Assembly: GCF_014268755.2 (NCBI RefSeq)
Contig: NZ_CP077093.1
Span: forward strand, 4,018,001-4,082,000
DNA length: 64,000 nt
DNA from: Pseudomonas vanderleydeniana
Lineage (GTDB): Bacteria > Pseudomonadota > Gammaproteobacteria > Pseudomonadales > Pseudomonadaceae
Direction of reading: 5' to 3'
The position numbers and the translations under genes are program-made. Shown here in pieces: positions 37,401 through 45,928 of this stretch; the first letter of the stretch is position 1, and each line of letters begins with the position of its first letter. The notes beneath the pieces were generated by a model, which saw only the letters and a program-made list of their open reading frames with translations, was not told the origin of the DNA and made no database searches.

Positions 37401-39507
37401 CAGCAAAGTTGTCTCGCTCTGCTGGGGTGCAGTTTTCCAATACGGGGCTGTAGCGAGTATTGATCGGTGACGCGCCTGACGCCGAGAAATCCGGACAGTC
37501 GAGTAGGTAAACCTGAGTGTTTTCAGAAGTGGAACCAACATTGACTTTGACGTTGTGTGGATGCAGATCCCCGTGACTCAATTGCTGGCCATGTAACCCG
37601 TCAACTGCCTCGATGAGCCCATGGGCGACGACAATACGGGTTTCAATCGACAACTCCTTCAGCTCATCCCAGTGCTCACCATCGACATGTTCCTGAGCCA
37701 AAAATGGGTTACCACTGCGGTCATAGCCAAAGTGTTCAATTTTTGGCAGAAAGGCGAAACCGCTGCCTTTCAACTGCTCCAGGACTTCAAAGAAAGCCAT
37801 CAACATCGGCCCTTGGCCATCCTTGGGGGCCCGGGCATTGATCGACGGCCATGATTTCACGACCAGGGGGCCGGATCGATAAATCAATTTCTCAGCCGTG
37901 TCGGCGATAGGGTCATAGTCCTCACGGTAAGCGGAGCTCAGCCTTAGATCAGTAGAAAAAACGTCCAAGCGCCGGTTATCAAACTCAAAACTGGCAGAGT
38001 TGTCCGGCGTAGACTCGCTCAAAGCCTGCTGAAATGCGCTGGCGTGATCGAATCGTTCCTTTGGATCATTCCGCAACGCTTGTACAAGTACCTTGGCAGG
38101 CCACTCCTCTGACGACTCAACCTCAGCTTGAACACCTGCTACGTAGGCGACGTCGAGCTTCAGAGGCATTGGACGGGCCTGAAGCAGATGCCAACCCATC
38201 AGCCCGAGCGCGAAGACATCGCGACGAAATGGCGTACTGCCTTCCATCGCGGTGTCCTGGTCTTCAGGGAGCGCGATAGCACCGATGCTCAGCAGGGTAC
38301 GCAAATCGCCGAGAGTACCGACAGGCTGGTAATAGGCGCTGATGAAGTTGGAAAGAGCGATCGATGACGATGGAGAGAACCACACACTGTGGTCACCCAA
38401 GTCACGGTGAGCGATGTTAAATCCGTGCAGTCCGGCAAATTGGGCCAGAAGGGTTTTAAAAAGCCGGACGCGCTCAAGCGCAGGCATCCGCTCCACAAAG
38501 CGGTTGATAAACTCGTTTAGGCGGTAATGTCCGTCCGGCATTTCAAGCAATTCTGCATATTGCTCGGTGACACTATCTGGGCTGGCATTACGCTTGGGAC
38601 GCGCACAACGATGCATCAACTCCTGATCGCGCAGACGGAGGTAGACCATGACATCCCTCTCGCGCGAGAGGACTCGGTACCGTCCTTCAGCCGTTCGAGC
38701 ACGGGTGTCATCGAGCTTCGAAAAGTCCCAGAGCCGGACCATCGCACGGTCATCCTTGTTATGGATATTGACCGCGTCGTACTCTCGATAGACTTCTGTA
38801 GGGTGTGTGAACACCGCTTGCGACTGAGCCCGGTAGTCATCGACAACAAGCTCTTTGGGCTTGACCGTGCCTTCATTGATGATGCCATCGAAGAAGCCGA
38901 AATGCTCATTTAAGCCGATGTTCGGGCGCGCGTTGAATCGGTCTTTGAACCGTTTAGGGTCGGCCATTTCCAGAAAGTCGTCCAGCAGCATGACATGCTG
39001 CATCTCGACCTCAGGAAGATTCAAGGTGCATTTGCCGGTGAGCACAATGCAGAAATCGATCCAGGGCTCTTTCCCGTTAGGCAGCTGAGACTTCAGCCCC
39101 TTAATTCGTTTCCTCAGCTCAAAGGTTTTCCGGCGGGTTTTGTCTACCGGCGAGACTTCTGTTTCCTTCCCGTCTTGGTGCCATTTACCCCCGTGGCTGG
39201 TGATCTCGCCGCGCCAGTGCTTAAGCTCGACAACAAGAACGAGGCTATGGGTGACGATTACAAGATCGAATTCCCCATCTGAGCCACGAGAGTTCGCAAA
39301 ACGAAAGCCTGCGTAGCCGCGCCAAGGCCATACGCCATTGCCTGCCTCAGATTTCTTCAATTGCTTCAGAACGTCAAACGACTTCCCTTTCGTGGATCCT
39401 ACCCCCTGTTCCGGAGGAAGCTCTTTGGGCCCGAATGCTTTGGCCATCTTGTCGATAGCATCGATCTCAAAAGAAAGGAGACCTCCTTCCCAGTAGCGTA
39501 CGTCCAT
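34474..39507 (-). CDS. NERD-kinase-kinase-SF1 helicase defence protein (Mokosh MkoA-like)
   Basis: A 1677-residue protein. Residues ~20-140 are a NERD-type nuclease domain (GEFDLVIVTHSLVLVVELKH; ELK near 92). Residues ~230-520 are a kinase-like domain with HRDLGDHSVWF near 366. Residues ~540-760 are a second one with HGDLHPHNVKV near 645 and LLDCPDF in the metal-binding place. From ~1080 comes an Upf1-like (COG1112) SF1 helicase: GLNEAQ Q-motif, GPPGTGKT Walker A (~1110), IIDEAARS (~1367), VGDHNQLRP, YRMLP, VDSYQGKENNIIIVSLTRA (~1590) and INVAMSRA. A Ser/Thr-kinase plus RNA-helicase protein paired with a second small gene is the Mokosh type I layout. The N-terminal NERD domain and doubled kinase may mark a variant. 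Confidence 0.75.
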   Translation of the reverse strand: MDVRYWEGGLLSFEIDAIDKMAKAFGPKELPPEQGVGSTKGKSFDVLKQLKKSEAGNGVWPWRGYAGFRFANSRGSDGEFDLVIVTHSLVLVVELKHWRGEITSHGGKWHQDGKETEVSPVDKTRRKTFELRKRIKGLKSQLPNGKEPWIDFCIVLTGKCTLNLPEVEMQHVMLLDDFLEMADPKRFKDRFNARPNIGLNEHFGFFDGIINEGTVKPKELVVDDYRAQSQAVFTHPTEVYREYDAVNIHNKDDRAMVRLWDFSKLDDTRARTAEGRYRVLSRERDVMVYLRLRDQELMHRCARPKRNASPDSVTEQYAELLEMPDGHYRLNEFINRFVERMPALERVRLFKTLLAQFAGLHGFNIAHRDLGDHSVWFSPSSSIALSNFISAYYQPVGTLGDLRTLLSIGAIALPEDQDTAMEGSTPFRRDVFALGLMGWHLLQARPMPLKLDVAYVAGVQAEVESSEEWPAKVLVQALRNDPKERFDHASAFQQALSESTPDNSASFEFDNRRLDVFSTDLRLSSAYREDYDPIADTAEKLIYRSGPLVVKSWPSINARAPKDGQGPMLMAFFEVLEQLKGSGFAFLPKIEHFGYDRSGNPFLAQEHVDGEHWDELKELSIETRIVVAHGLIEAVDGLHGQQLSHGDLHPHNVKVNVGSTSENTQVYLLDCPDFSASGASPINTRYSPVLENCTPAERDNFAVMRMVFELLDMDWESPSQNDVSALRAAVAHEMDTESGFLSLERFKDALEAAFTPAKTIETVSVVLRNRSGEAFEILPDNGKISVVVKPYQRAPTKALEVTFAGIGGQLLTEFNPASKQFVNAFRAIQEMRVPAYLARQASHHIEARFSVSGGTSVNVYELTKLLAKDEAFLSLAAQVHDAEVRKQAAIEEGEGVGDSITGEDEDNGLAVDEAQLEAVKVRSFPVSQIWKTITSTELEAQPSFRVSEEPHFHKDGVGLLIPYAMDAKALEGFEAGDNIRLILRDGQKDIDIGEINLGMSVRDAVYVLASSRSKRVQADSQLFLQSRQNKTSMTRRRGAMERILNRQSVLPDLMDYFDEKCKLVPRRYAEEPTDADFAVYERATASGTVVGLNEAQRAAFTQLITTGPVGLLQGPPGTGKTEFIAAFIHYLINKVGVRNILLVSQSHEAVNTAAERIRAHCRRLDTELNVVRFSNRDQVVSEELLDVYSRNIVDRQKNGFSAELKERVGFMASSLGLSKAFVQTMVDVNQRVFHLVRSLKKLDEEILRAQGDGSERVALQALKSSLMGELNLNARLFLGELGEGESKPQELLERIYDHVQTVHGVRPPEFKHCLDLIQLSHEYVERLSSNRANYDEFLMRSRTLVCGTCVGIGLQHLKLAETHFDWVIIDEAARSAPSELAIAMQVGSRVLLVGDHNQLRPTYEEEHKVAIGRSLGVTTSSAEFQQVMRSDFERVFQSQYGRATRATLNTQYRMLPAIGDLVNEIFYDIDLENGYRPSPAYFSQKIPECLSHVVTWIDTSELGKKAYDSGTLSLSNNAEADAIIRLLEEIAEDTEFCAGMAMEMAESQEPPIGVICMYLDQRKLVRKRFAEKIWSEEFRKLVKIETVDSYQGKENNIIIVSLTRAKADQSPGFLATPNRINVAMSRAMERLVIVGSLRMWSGRNARLPLGQVASFIQMKQDMINYCIKPVTPARRVV

Positions 39508-39747
39508 GTAATCACCGAAACGTTTTCATAGTGGAGTCAATCTGCCATACATTAATGTAAATGATGGCGTATTGAAATCCAAGATTGGATAATTTGGCGA
39601 TTTAGGATACGTTCTAAGATCCCCCGATTCACAGTGTTCGCTATCTAGGACTCAACGCATTCGGCTTTGTCTGACTCGCGAACAGTCGGTGTACGGAACT
39701 AGTACGCAGTAGGTGAACTTAGGGGCATCGGATACAGAGCAGCACGA
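39508..39747 (-). promoter_or_regulatory. Promoter region of the helicase operon with a palindrome
   Basis: The AT-rich gap upstream of the helicase start holds a perfect 12-bp palindrome, TACATTAATGTA (39548-39559), about 40 bases before the start codon. It could be an operator. No strong -35/-10 pair stands out. Confidence 0.35.
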
Positions 39748-40386
39748 TCAGCTGTACAGACCCTCAGCTAAACGAATAAGCATCTGCTCTATCTGATATG
39801 CTCCTGGGCAGCTCCAAAGCAGCTCCCTAGGGCTCCTGCCATTGAGCTGCGTTTTCGGCTTGGAAAGCCACCTTCTGGCCTTCTCATGATCGCCAAAGAT
39901 TGCCTCCGACATTGCAATAATATGCACTATTCGGAACAACCGATCGCTTTCATCTGGACTCAAACTAGGGTTCTCCTTCCCTCGCACTAATAGCGTCTTA
40001 CCGGAGATCACCCCCTCCTGCTCAGCCGGGAGAATTATTCCTCGCTCACACAGAGCGTGCATACACGCGATGGAGAAACCCGCCTCAATCAGCGAGTGAA
40101 TGGCATGCTCCGAAGCGGCAACTGGTATCTGTAGATATGCCTCTAAAGCCTGGCGGTAGGCTCTGTGAGTCTCTTCTCGTAAAGCCACGCCCAATGACCA
40201 GGAACATGCCGGAACGCTCGCTAACACCCGCAGCTCAGCAACGCCGTCGACAACCTCAATATTCATACTATCACCGACGGCCAAGCCAGCGCGCCGCAGC
40301 AGCTCCGCCGGAAGATGAATGTACACCTCACCACTTTCGTCCGTTGCATAGCGGCATTTGACCGTGAAACGCTCGCGCTCACTCAT
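39748..40386 (-). CDS. AbrB-like / ParS-Xre-MbcA toxin-binding antitoxin homologue
   Basis: A 212-residue protein. Residues ~8-55 form a SpoVT-AbrB-like DNA-binding module (GEVYIHLPAELLRRAGLAVG, then DGVAELRVL). The C-terminal ~65 residues match the Xre/MbcA/ParS toxin-binding domain: RLFRIVHIIAMSEAIFGD, ARRWLSKPKTQLNGRSPREL and IEQMLIRLAEG. In known pairs this domain neutralises a RES-domain NAD-degrading toxin. No RES gene is adjacent: upstream is gmtX after a 356-base gap and downstream is the helicase. It may be an orphan, act on a toxin elsewhere, or have been reused as a regulator of the island. Confidence 0.7.
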   Translation of the reverse strand: MSERERFTVKCRYATDESGEVYIHLPAELLRRAGLAVGDSMNIEVVDGVAELRVLASVPACSWSLGVALREETHRAYRQALEAYLQIPVAASEHAIHSLIEAGFSIACMHALCERGIILPAEQEGVISGKTLLVRGKENPSLSPDESDRLFRIVHIIAMSEAIFGDHEKARRWLSKPKTQLNGRSPRELLWSCPGAYQIEQMLIRLAEGLYS

Positions 40387-40742
40387 GATGGTTTGTCCTC
40401 GCGTCGTGTGGAGGTGACATCATTATGCTCTCGCCATGCCCCGGACGCACGGTAGCACCGACCAGCACGTCCTGGCCAGACGCAGTGGAAGTCTGGTTTG
40501 CACGACTGGAAAGAGTAGCGCTGTAGCAGGCACCTCCACCCGAGTCGTCGACCTGAAAGCAGTTATCAGCCAATTTGTCGAGGCTCATAACGAGCATTCA
40601 GCCAAGCCGTTCAAGTAGAATAAACGGCAGAGACCTTATTAGTTCAGCGCATAAGACGAAGCTAAGCCTAATAGAAGATAAACTATTGGATTAACCGCCC
40701 AGGCCACTTTGAGAAGATGACAGCTGCGTCAAAATTCAGGTT
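40387..40742. other. Gap between antitoxin homologue and gmtX
   Basis: Only short frames without recognisable content occur here. It presumably contains the promoter of the antitoxin-like gene and the end of the gmtYZX transcript. No clear terminator was seen. Confidence 0.35.
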
Positions 40743-41420
40743 TCAGCACGACACAAATAGCTTAGTCATAATTTCCATAAAGCCAGGAGACAGCACAACA
40801 ACTCCCGCATCGTCAACAACACCGCCCCCCACGAGCTGCCAGCCATTTTCTTCGAATCGCTCAGGGCTCAGGTTTTTTTTCAATAGCTCCAGTTCCAGTG
40901 TCGTCAGTGGCGGCAAAGACGCCGGCATGAATGGGGTCGCTGCACTGGATTGCGCTGTATCATCAGGCGGGCTGATTGACAGCGCCTTAAAGGCAGACCG
41001 GAGCTGATCATTCTGGGCTTTGTAGAGCTTGTTCTCGGCAACGACCTGACGGAACATGGCTCGCGCTGCTGGGTCAGACAAGGATTCCACGGCAGCCTCA
41101 AGCTGTGAGCGACTCTGAATTAGCCGAGCGCATCCCCGCGCACCTGCGCATACTGCAAATGCTTCTATAACCTGCCGAAAGTCCCGGCCACCTTCATTCC
41201 GCAGAGACTGTGTTTTGGGGCCGCCGGCCTGGGTAAGCTTGCGCCCAACTTCGGCCACTCCATAGTCTCGCCCCCCCTCCTGCCACAGATCTTCCAAAAC
41301 CTGCCACAACAAATCTAAGTTCTTGCGCTTGTTCTCACGAACCGCTTCACGTTTCAGTGACTGGACTAAGCACAGCGCATCTGCAAATTGCGCTTCAGGT
41401 AATCTAGGTAACGTAGTCAT
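40743..41420 (-). CDS. gmtX: Gamma-mobile-trio protein GmtX
   Basis: A 225-residue, largely helical protein (MTTLPRLPEAQFADALCLVQ) with a coiled-coil-like middle (VVAENKLYKAQNDQLRSAFK). It overlaps the end of gmtZ by four bases (ATGA), so the two are translationally coupled. Size, order and coupling match the third member of the GMT trio, whose biochemical role is unknown. The internal LLWQVLEDLWQEGGRDYGVA resembles the small accessory proteins found with tyrosine-recombinase groups. Confidence 0.75.
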   Translation of the reverse strand: MTTLPRLPEAQFADALCLVQSLKREAVRENKRKNLDLLWQVLEDLWQEGGRDYGVAEVGRKLTQAGGPKTQSLRNEGGRDFRQVIEAFAVCAGARGCARLIQSRSQLEAAVESLSDPAARAMFRQVVAENKLYKAQNDQLRSAFKALSISPPDDTAQSSAATPFMPASLPPLTTLELELLKKNLSPERFEENGWQLVGGGVVDDAGVVVLSPGFMEIMTKLFVSC

Positions 41421-44400
41421 TCAGCATTTCCTTCAACAATTACCGGTGTCCCTAGCGAAAACATGGCGCCATCCGATTCTGGAGATCGCCATAGCGGAAC
41501 AATGCACTCCAATTTACGACTCATTTCAGCCTCGACACCCAACCGCCGTAATGTCTCTTTTCCTGCCATCAACGCATTAGTGGAATCCCGTCCAAGTCTG
41601 GCATACATGAAGGCCGCCATCTGATTGCCGGCCTCCAGTGCCGCCTGCTCGTCCAGATCAACAAATACGGGACTGAGCCCGTTACGCTTGAGCATGGCAT
41701 CGAAGGCACGCATGCGTTTTAGATTGGGCGTTGTAGCATCAATGCCTTCAAAGAAAACGGCGGATTGACAAATACGGTCTACCTGCTCGAACTCTGAAGC
41801 CTGCTCCAGAACCGCTTCGACATTGGACAATCCCCCGACAGCGACCAGCGCATATTGCTGGTTGCCCAGCACAGGTTGTTCCTTGCTTGTCCGAACAATG
41901 TGTAAGCATTGTTGAATCAAGCGATAAGTTGCATGCCAGGAGTGAGCTAGATTATCGACCTCGTTGGTTCGCTGATCGAAGTGGCTGGCAGCAACAGACA
42001 GCTGATGAACTTCCTGCTTTGTGATTGCAGTACCTCTGCCATACTTTACCACGCTGACAGCCTCCAGCGCCTCAAACTTTTCTTTAGCTACCTGGTATCG
42101 CTCACTCGCTTCTTTCAGCTTGTAGCCAACATTATCAAAGTAAGCCTGCAACCCAAGTAAGAATGCTGGACCGGTAATAAAAAATCGACAACGTACGCAA
42201 TTGGTGGCAGCACCTGGTACAGGGCCCCATTTTTGATAAGCCTTTGTATCGACAATAGCTTCACCGCCTTCGTGACATCGATTGCACCCAACAGGGCAAA
42301 TCCCGTGGTCCCGGATGACCCAGGATGTTGCAGAACTGGTCGTCATGGCGTCCAAGGCGGTCGTCGAGGTGTACGCAACGGCACTGATCAAAGTTTCCCG
42401 GGTCCGATTGGCCAACCACGCTTGCCAGTTCATTTGTTCCTGGCTATGTAACTTAAGTTCAGCCGCATTGAGTTGCTCACAAATATGGGTGGGCGAAAAC
42501 TTCATGTAGTAAATCGTCATTATGACGCTGGCGTGACCCACAACCTTCATGAGCACTTCAGGGGGGACTCCTCCAGATTCGGCCAGGGCCGTAATCAGGG
42601 TTACTCGCAAAGAGTGCAAATCATAAACGGGCCTGCTCGCCGAAGTTTTGTCGACAAGCACAATCGACGATCCATCCGGCATCAATTCGCCGGCTGCCGC
42701 TAGTCGACGCTCAAGCTCCAAGTTTAAGTTACGCCACAGCGTATTCAATCGGGCATCGGTCACGGGTTGGTCGCGACGCGGCAGACAAGGTTCTCGAAAA
42801 AGGAAGCAATTACTGCCTTTGGCCGCCAATGAATCAGTCGTATATCGCGTAGAGATACTGCCATCTTTGATGTCTTGCCACCGCGTCGGGGCATTTATAG
42901 GGTTGTACTTCTTCTGCCATTCCCGCAAAGTCGTAAGAAGTTGAATTACTTCGGCATGCTGCCAGGGCATGATGTAGCCAGCCTCAGCACTGGCTTTATT
43001 TTGATCCGCTGTTTTGTTGGTGTTAAACCGAAGGAACACAAACTCCTGCCCATCCTTATCTCGGTGCCGGGCAAATACCCCCTTGGCTACAGAACTTTTA
43101 CCAGTGGGTGCCAAGTGCCCTGTGTTCTTTAGCCAGCTATTGGAGGCTAGGTCATACTCATCGGTATCCGCCTCACCGCTATCGAGCATACGAATCTGAA
43201 ACGTACGGGCGGGTAACAGCAGTTTCACAAGTAGCGCAATGGCTCGGACGGGGGACCACACATCTTCGTAAAGACCCGTATCAGGATTATACCACCTAAA
43301 GGTGTCCCCGCCATGGCCGTTCCAACGAGCTTCTCCGAATTTTCGGGCCCAAGCGAAATCGTCAGCGACCAAAATATCGTGAAGCATCCGTACAAAGCGC
43401 GTGGGCATGGCTTCCCGATGTGTTTCGGCAACCCGACTTGGTCGTGATCGCACTTCAATCGGGTTATAAAATCCAGGCAAACGCACCTTGTACCCGTAGT
43501 CATCTTCGGAGACACAGCGTGTCTCCAATATGTAGTCGAAAAAGGAGTAAAAAGACGACTCACGGCCTTCATTAGCAAGCCGAAACAAAGCCGGAGCCAC
43601 ATAGTCTCGATGCAGATATTTTTCTGGAACACGAGTTACCTCAGCGTTATCCACTAAGAAATCGAAAAATTTGTTGAGCGGCACCCGATAGCTGGCGGGA
43701 TTCGATGAAATAGTCGCCATAAATTCGGATGCAAGTAAAACCCACTCAGCCAAGGTAACGTCTTTTTTCAGTGCCCATTGAAACTTGTCATCGCCCCGAA
43801 CTGGCATACGGCCGAATGAGCCGTAATCTTTCAACACATGGACGACTGTGGAACCGTATTTCAGATACTGAAGCGAAATGACGTCTAGCACGATGCGTGA
43901 TCGCATTTTTACGTCGAGCACTGCGTCAAAGTAATCCCCAGCCACCTCGGGTGTAAAGTCGCCAATATCACGAGCACCCGCCGATGCCATCGCTAAAGTC
44001 ATAACACCACGGACTCGTAAACAGCTGCTTTCTTCATTGGTCTCCAGGCCGGCCAGGCTATCTAACATTTCTTGCCGATCAGGTTCCCAACCCCACTTTT
44101 TTGTAATTTTGAAGGCCTTTGTGTGCTCATTCGGCAGCAATGGCCATGCCAACAAATCAAAGTGCCATAGCTTGAGAAGCACCTCTCGGACATGCACAAC
44201 ATCATGCGGATTGGGCTTTCGATCCAAATACGAAAGCAGCTTATGCACAAGCGCCATGAGCTGAACCGGCATATCAATATCAGATAGATCTGCTAAGTTT
44301 TTCCGGAGGGCCTGGGTGTGGCGAGATTTTGTGGGCGTGTCTCGGATGTGCTGCTCAATGACGCTTGCACAGCAGCGCATTTGCTCAACAGAAAATGTTG

Positions 44401-44491
44401 GTGGAACGGCAAACTCGGCAGAAGTATTTACGTGGACGGTACGCCCGGAGAGATAGGATTGCGCGGTTCTGAACATAGAGACCTCAGTCAT
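41417..44491 (-). CDS. gmtZ: Gamma-mobile-trio integrase GmtZ
   Basis: A 1024-residue protein with tyrosine-recombinase motifs in its middle: YDLHSLRVTLITALAESGG (HxxR near residue 624) and VVGHASVIMTIYYMKFSP (GH and catalytic Tyr near 655-665). A Cys-rich patch follows at ~727-770 (CPVGCNRCHEGG and NCVRCRFF), likely zinc-binding. Then come a long coiled-coil-like segment and a C-terminal domain. The start at 44491 is two bases past the gmtY stop; a second ATG at 44476 has a better GAGG Shine-Dalgarno, so the real protein may be five residues shorter. This size and position fit GmtZ. Confidence 0.8.
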   Translation of the reverse strand: MTEVSMFRTAQSYLSGRTVHVNTSAEFAVPPTFSVEQMRCCASVIEQHIRDTPTKSRHTQALRKNLADLSDIDMPVQLMALVHKLLSYLDRKPNPHDVVHVREVLLKLWHFDLLAWPLLPNEHTKAFKITKKWGWEPDRQEMLDSLAGLETNEESSCLRVRGVMTLAMASAGARDIGDFTPEVAGDYFDAVLDVKMRSRIVLDVISLQYLKYGSTVVHVLKDYGSFGRMPVRGDDKFQWALKKDVTLAEWVLLASEFMATISSNPASYRVPLNKFFDFLVDNAEVTRVPEKYLHRDYVAPALFRLANEGRESSFYSFFDYILETRCVSEDDYGYKVRLPGFYNPIEVRSRPSRVAETHREAMPTRFVRMLHDILVADDFAWARKFGEARWNGHGGDTFRWYNPDTGLYEDVWSPVRAIALLVKLLLPARTFQIRMLDSGEADTDEYDLASNSWLKNTGHLAPTGKSSVAKGVFARHRDKDGQEFVFLRFNTNKTADQNKASAEAGYIMPWQHAEVIQLLTTLREWQKKYNPINAPTRWQDIKDGSISTRYTTDSLAAKGSNCFLFREPCLPRRDQPVTDARLNTLWRNLNLELERRLAAAGELMPDGSSIVLVDKTSASRPVYDLHSLRVTLITALAESGGVPPEVLMKVVGHASVIMTIYYMKFSPTHICEQLNAAELKLHSQEQMNWQAWLANRTRETLISAVAYTSTTALDAMTTSSATSWVIRDHGICPVGCNRCHEGGEAIVDTKAYQKWGPVPGAATNCVRCRFFITGPAFLLGLQAYFDNVGYKLKEASERYQVAKEKFEALEAVSVVKYGRGTAITKQEVHQLSVAASHFDQRTNEVDNLAHSWHATYRLIQQCLHIVRTSKEQPVLGNQQYALVAVGGLSNVEAVLEQASEFEQVDRICQSAVFFEGIDATTPNLKRMRAFDAMLKRNGLSPVFVDLDEQAALEAGNQMAAFMYARLGRDSTNALMAGKETLRRLGVEAEMSRKLECIVPLWRSPESDGAMFSLGTPVIVEGNAE

Positions 44492-44493
44492 AA

Positions 44494-45918
44494 TTACTTA
44501 AACGGAGGTAAGAGCAACGCATGGCTGTTAAATGGCAGGCCAGAAGCAGCCAGCTTTGGCGTAGCTGTCTTGATGACTTCCCATACGTCTGCAGAGCTTG
44601 CCTGGGTGTAAACATCTTGAGAAAGAGGTGACACATGGTGCATGGCGACCTGAATTTCTTTCGTAGAAAGCTCTCCTTTCTTTAGCCGCTGACCATATGC
44701 GTGCCGATGACCGTGGGGGGAGGTTCCCAGCTCCTTGACCGGCTCCAGCCCAATGCGTCTAACAGCACTCGAATGGCTTTTGCTGAAGCTTCCCACTCCA
44801 ACGGGCTCTCCGTCCTGCGTAACAAAAAGATATGGGTGGTTCAACGAAAAAGGCCGCACCTGCTGGATGTACGTACGATACAACGACAGAAACAGCTCTC
44901 CGATTGACTGAGGAAACCAGAACACTTCAAAAGCATTGCGTGCTCGGTGGGTCAGCAGGGAGTTCTTCCAACCGGCATGCCCTTTTCCTGTCGTCTCAGT
45001 TAACGGTAGCCGATTGTATTTGACCTGCAAGTAGTCAGCTCTTGTGCTGCAAATGGTCCTTCCGGTCATGGGGTCCGGGTGTTCGTAGATGCCATCGGAT
45101 GGATGATGAACCAGAACCCGGGCAGCTTTGGGATTGGATGGGTCAATAAAAACATCATCCACCCAGAGGTGCATAGGCTCACTGACGCGCAACCCACCGT
45201 AGTGCAGCAGGAGCGTTATAAGAATGTCCCGGATGTTCCACCGTAGCCAGGGTGGCTTTTGGGAATGGGCACCACTGCGCACAAAACCTTCAAACAATAG
45301 ACGCTCGATATGGTCTTCAAGAAATGCCGGCGCGCCATCGGCGACTATTGGGACGTCTACCGGCAAGACCACAGTCCGCGCGGTCTTAGCCTTACCGGAG
45401 GCGGCCCCTCGACTTTTGGTATGGTTCAGCAGGGATGCTGCCTTTGACGTGTTCCAGCGGCGCCAGAAAGCAATTTGCTCGGCTACCGAGGCAGGTCGGC
45501 TAAAGGGATTTATAGCCACATTGTCGTAGCGCTGGTGAAGCCAATCACTTATCTCGCAGACTAAGCCCACCAGTCGATTGACTCGCTGCTGCTTACGGGC
45601 ATGCCACCAAAGCCCCGTAGAATCATCGCCATCTCGAATCGTGCCGTAGAGAAGTGCATGAGCAAACGAATTGAATAGCCGGCTGCGATCCCCTACCTCA
45701 GCAAACTCACTAGCCTTCGCCGCTAGAAAATCGATGAAGAGCCCGATGGCCTGGGCGTAGGTTGCTTCGGTGGAGAAGTCGAGGTTTCTAGCCTGGAAAT
45801 AATGGAAAAGTGGCCAGACGGGAGTCCCGCTGGCCACGATGAGATGAATGAGCTTCCCACTTCGCTCCGAATCAGCGACTACGAGGCAAAGGTGGGAATG
45901 TCCATGTAATGAACGCAT
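44494..45918 (-). CDS. gmtY: Gamma-mobile-trio tyrosine recombinase GmtY
   Basis: A 474-residue tyrosine recombinase. Catalytic elements are Arg in LLHYGGLRVSEPMHLW (~residue 242), His/Arg in SPHGHRHAYGQRLKKG (~402), and the His and Tyr of MHHVSPLSQDVYTQ (~430-437). It begins the gmtY-gmtZ-gmtX operon. Only ten bases separate its start from the stop of the endonuclease gene upstream, so that nuclease may be co-transcribed. In GMT islands this enzyme is thought to catalyse integration and excision. Confidence 0.82.
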   Translation of the reverse strand: MRSLHGHSHLCLVVADSERSGKLIHLIVASGTPVWPLFHYFQARNLDFSTEATYAQAIGLFIDFLAAKASEFAEVGDRSRLFNSFAHALLYGTIRDGDDSTGLWWHARKQQRVNRLVGLVCEISDWLHQRYDNVAINPFSRPASVAEQIAFWRRWNTSKAASLLNHTKSRGAASGKAKTARTVVLPVDVPIVADGAPAFLEDHIERLLFEGFVRSGAHSQKPPWLRWNIRDILITLLLHYGGLRVSEPMHLWVDDVFIDPSNPKAARVLVHHPSDGIYEHPDPMTGRTICSTRADYLQVKYNRLPLTETTGKGHAGWKNSLLTHRARNAFEVFWFPQSIGELFLSLYRTYIQQVRPFSLNHPYLFVTQDGEPVGVGSFSKSHSSAVRRIGLEPVKELGTSPHGHRHAYGQRLKKGELSTKEIQVAMHHVSPLSQDVYTQASSADVWEVIKTATPKLAASGLPFNSHALLLPPFK

Positions 45919-45928
45919 GTAGTCAAGG

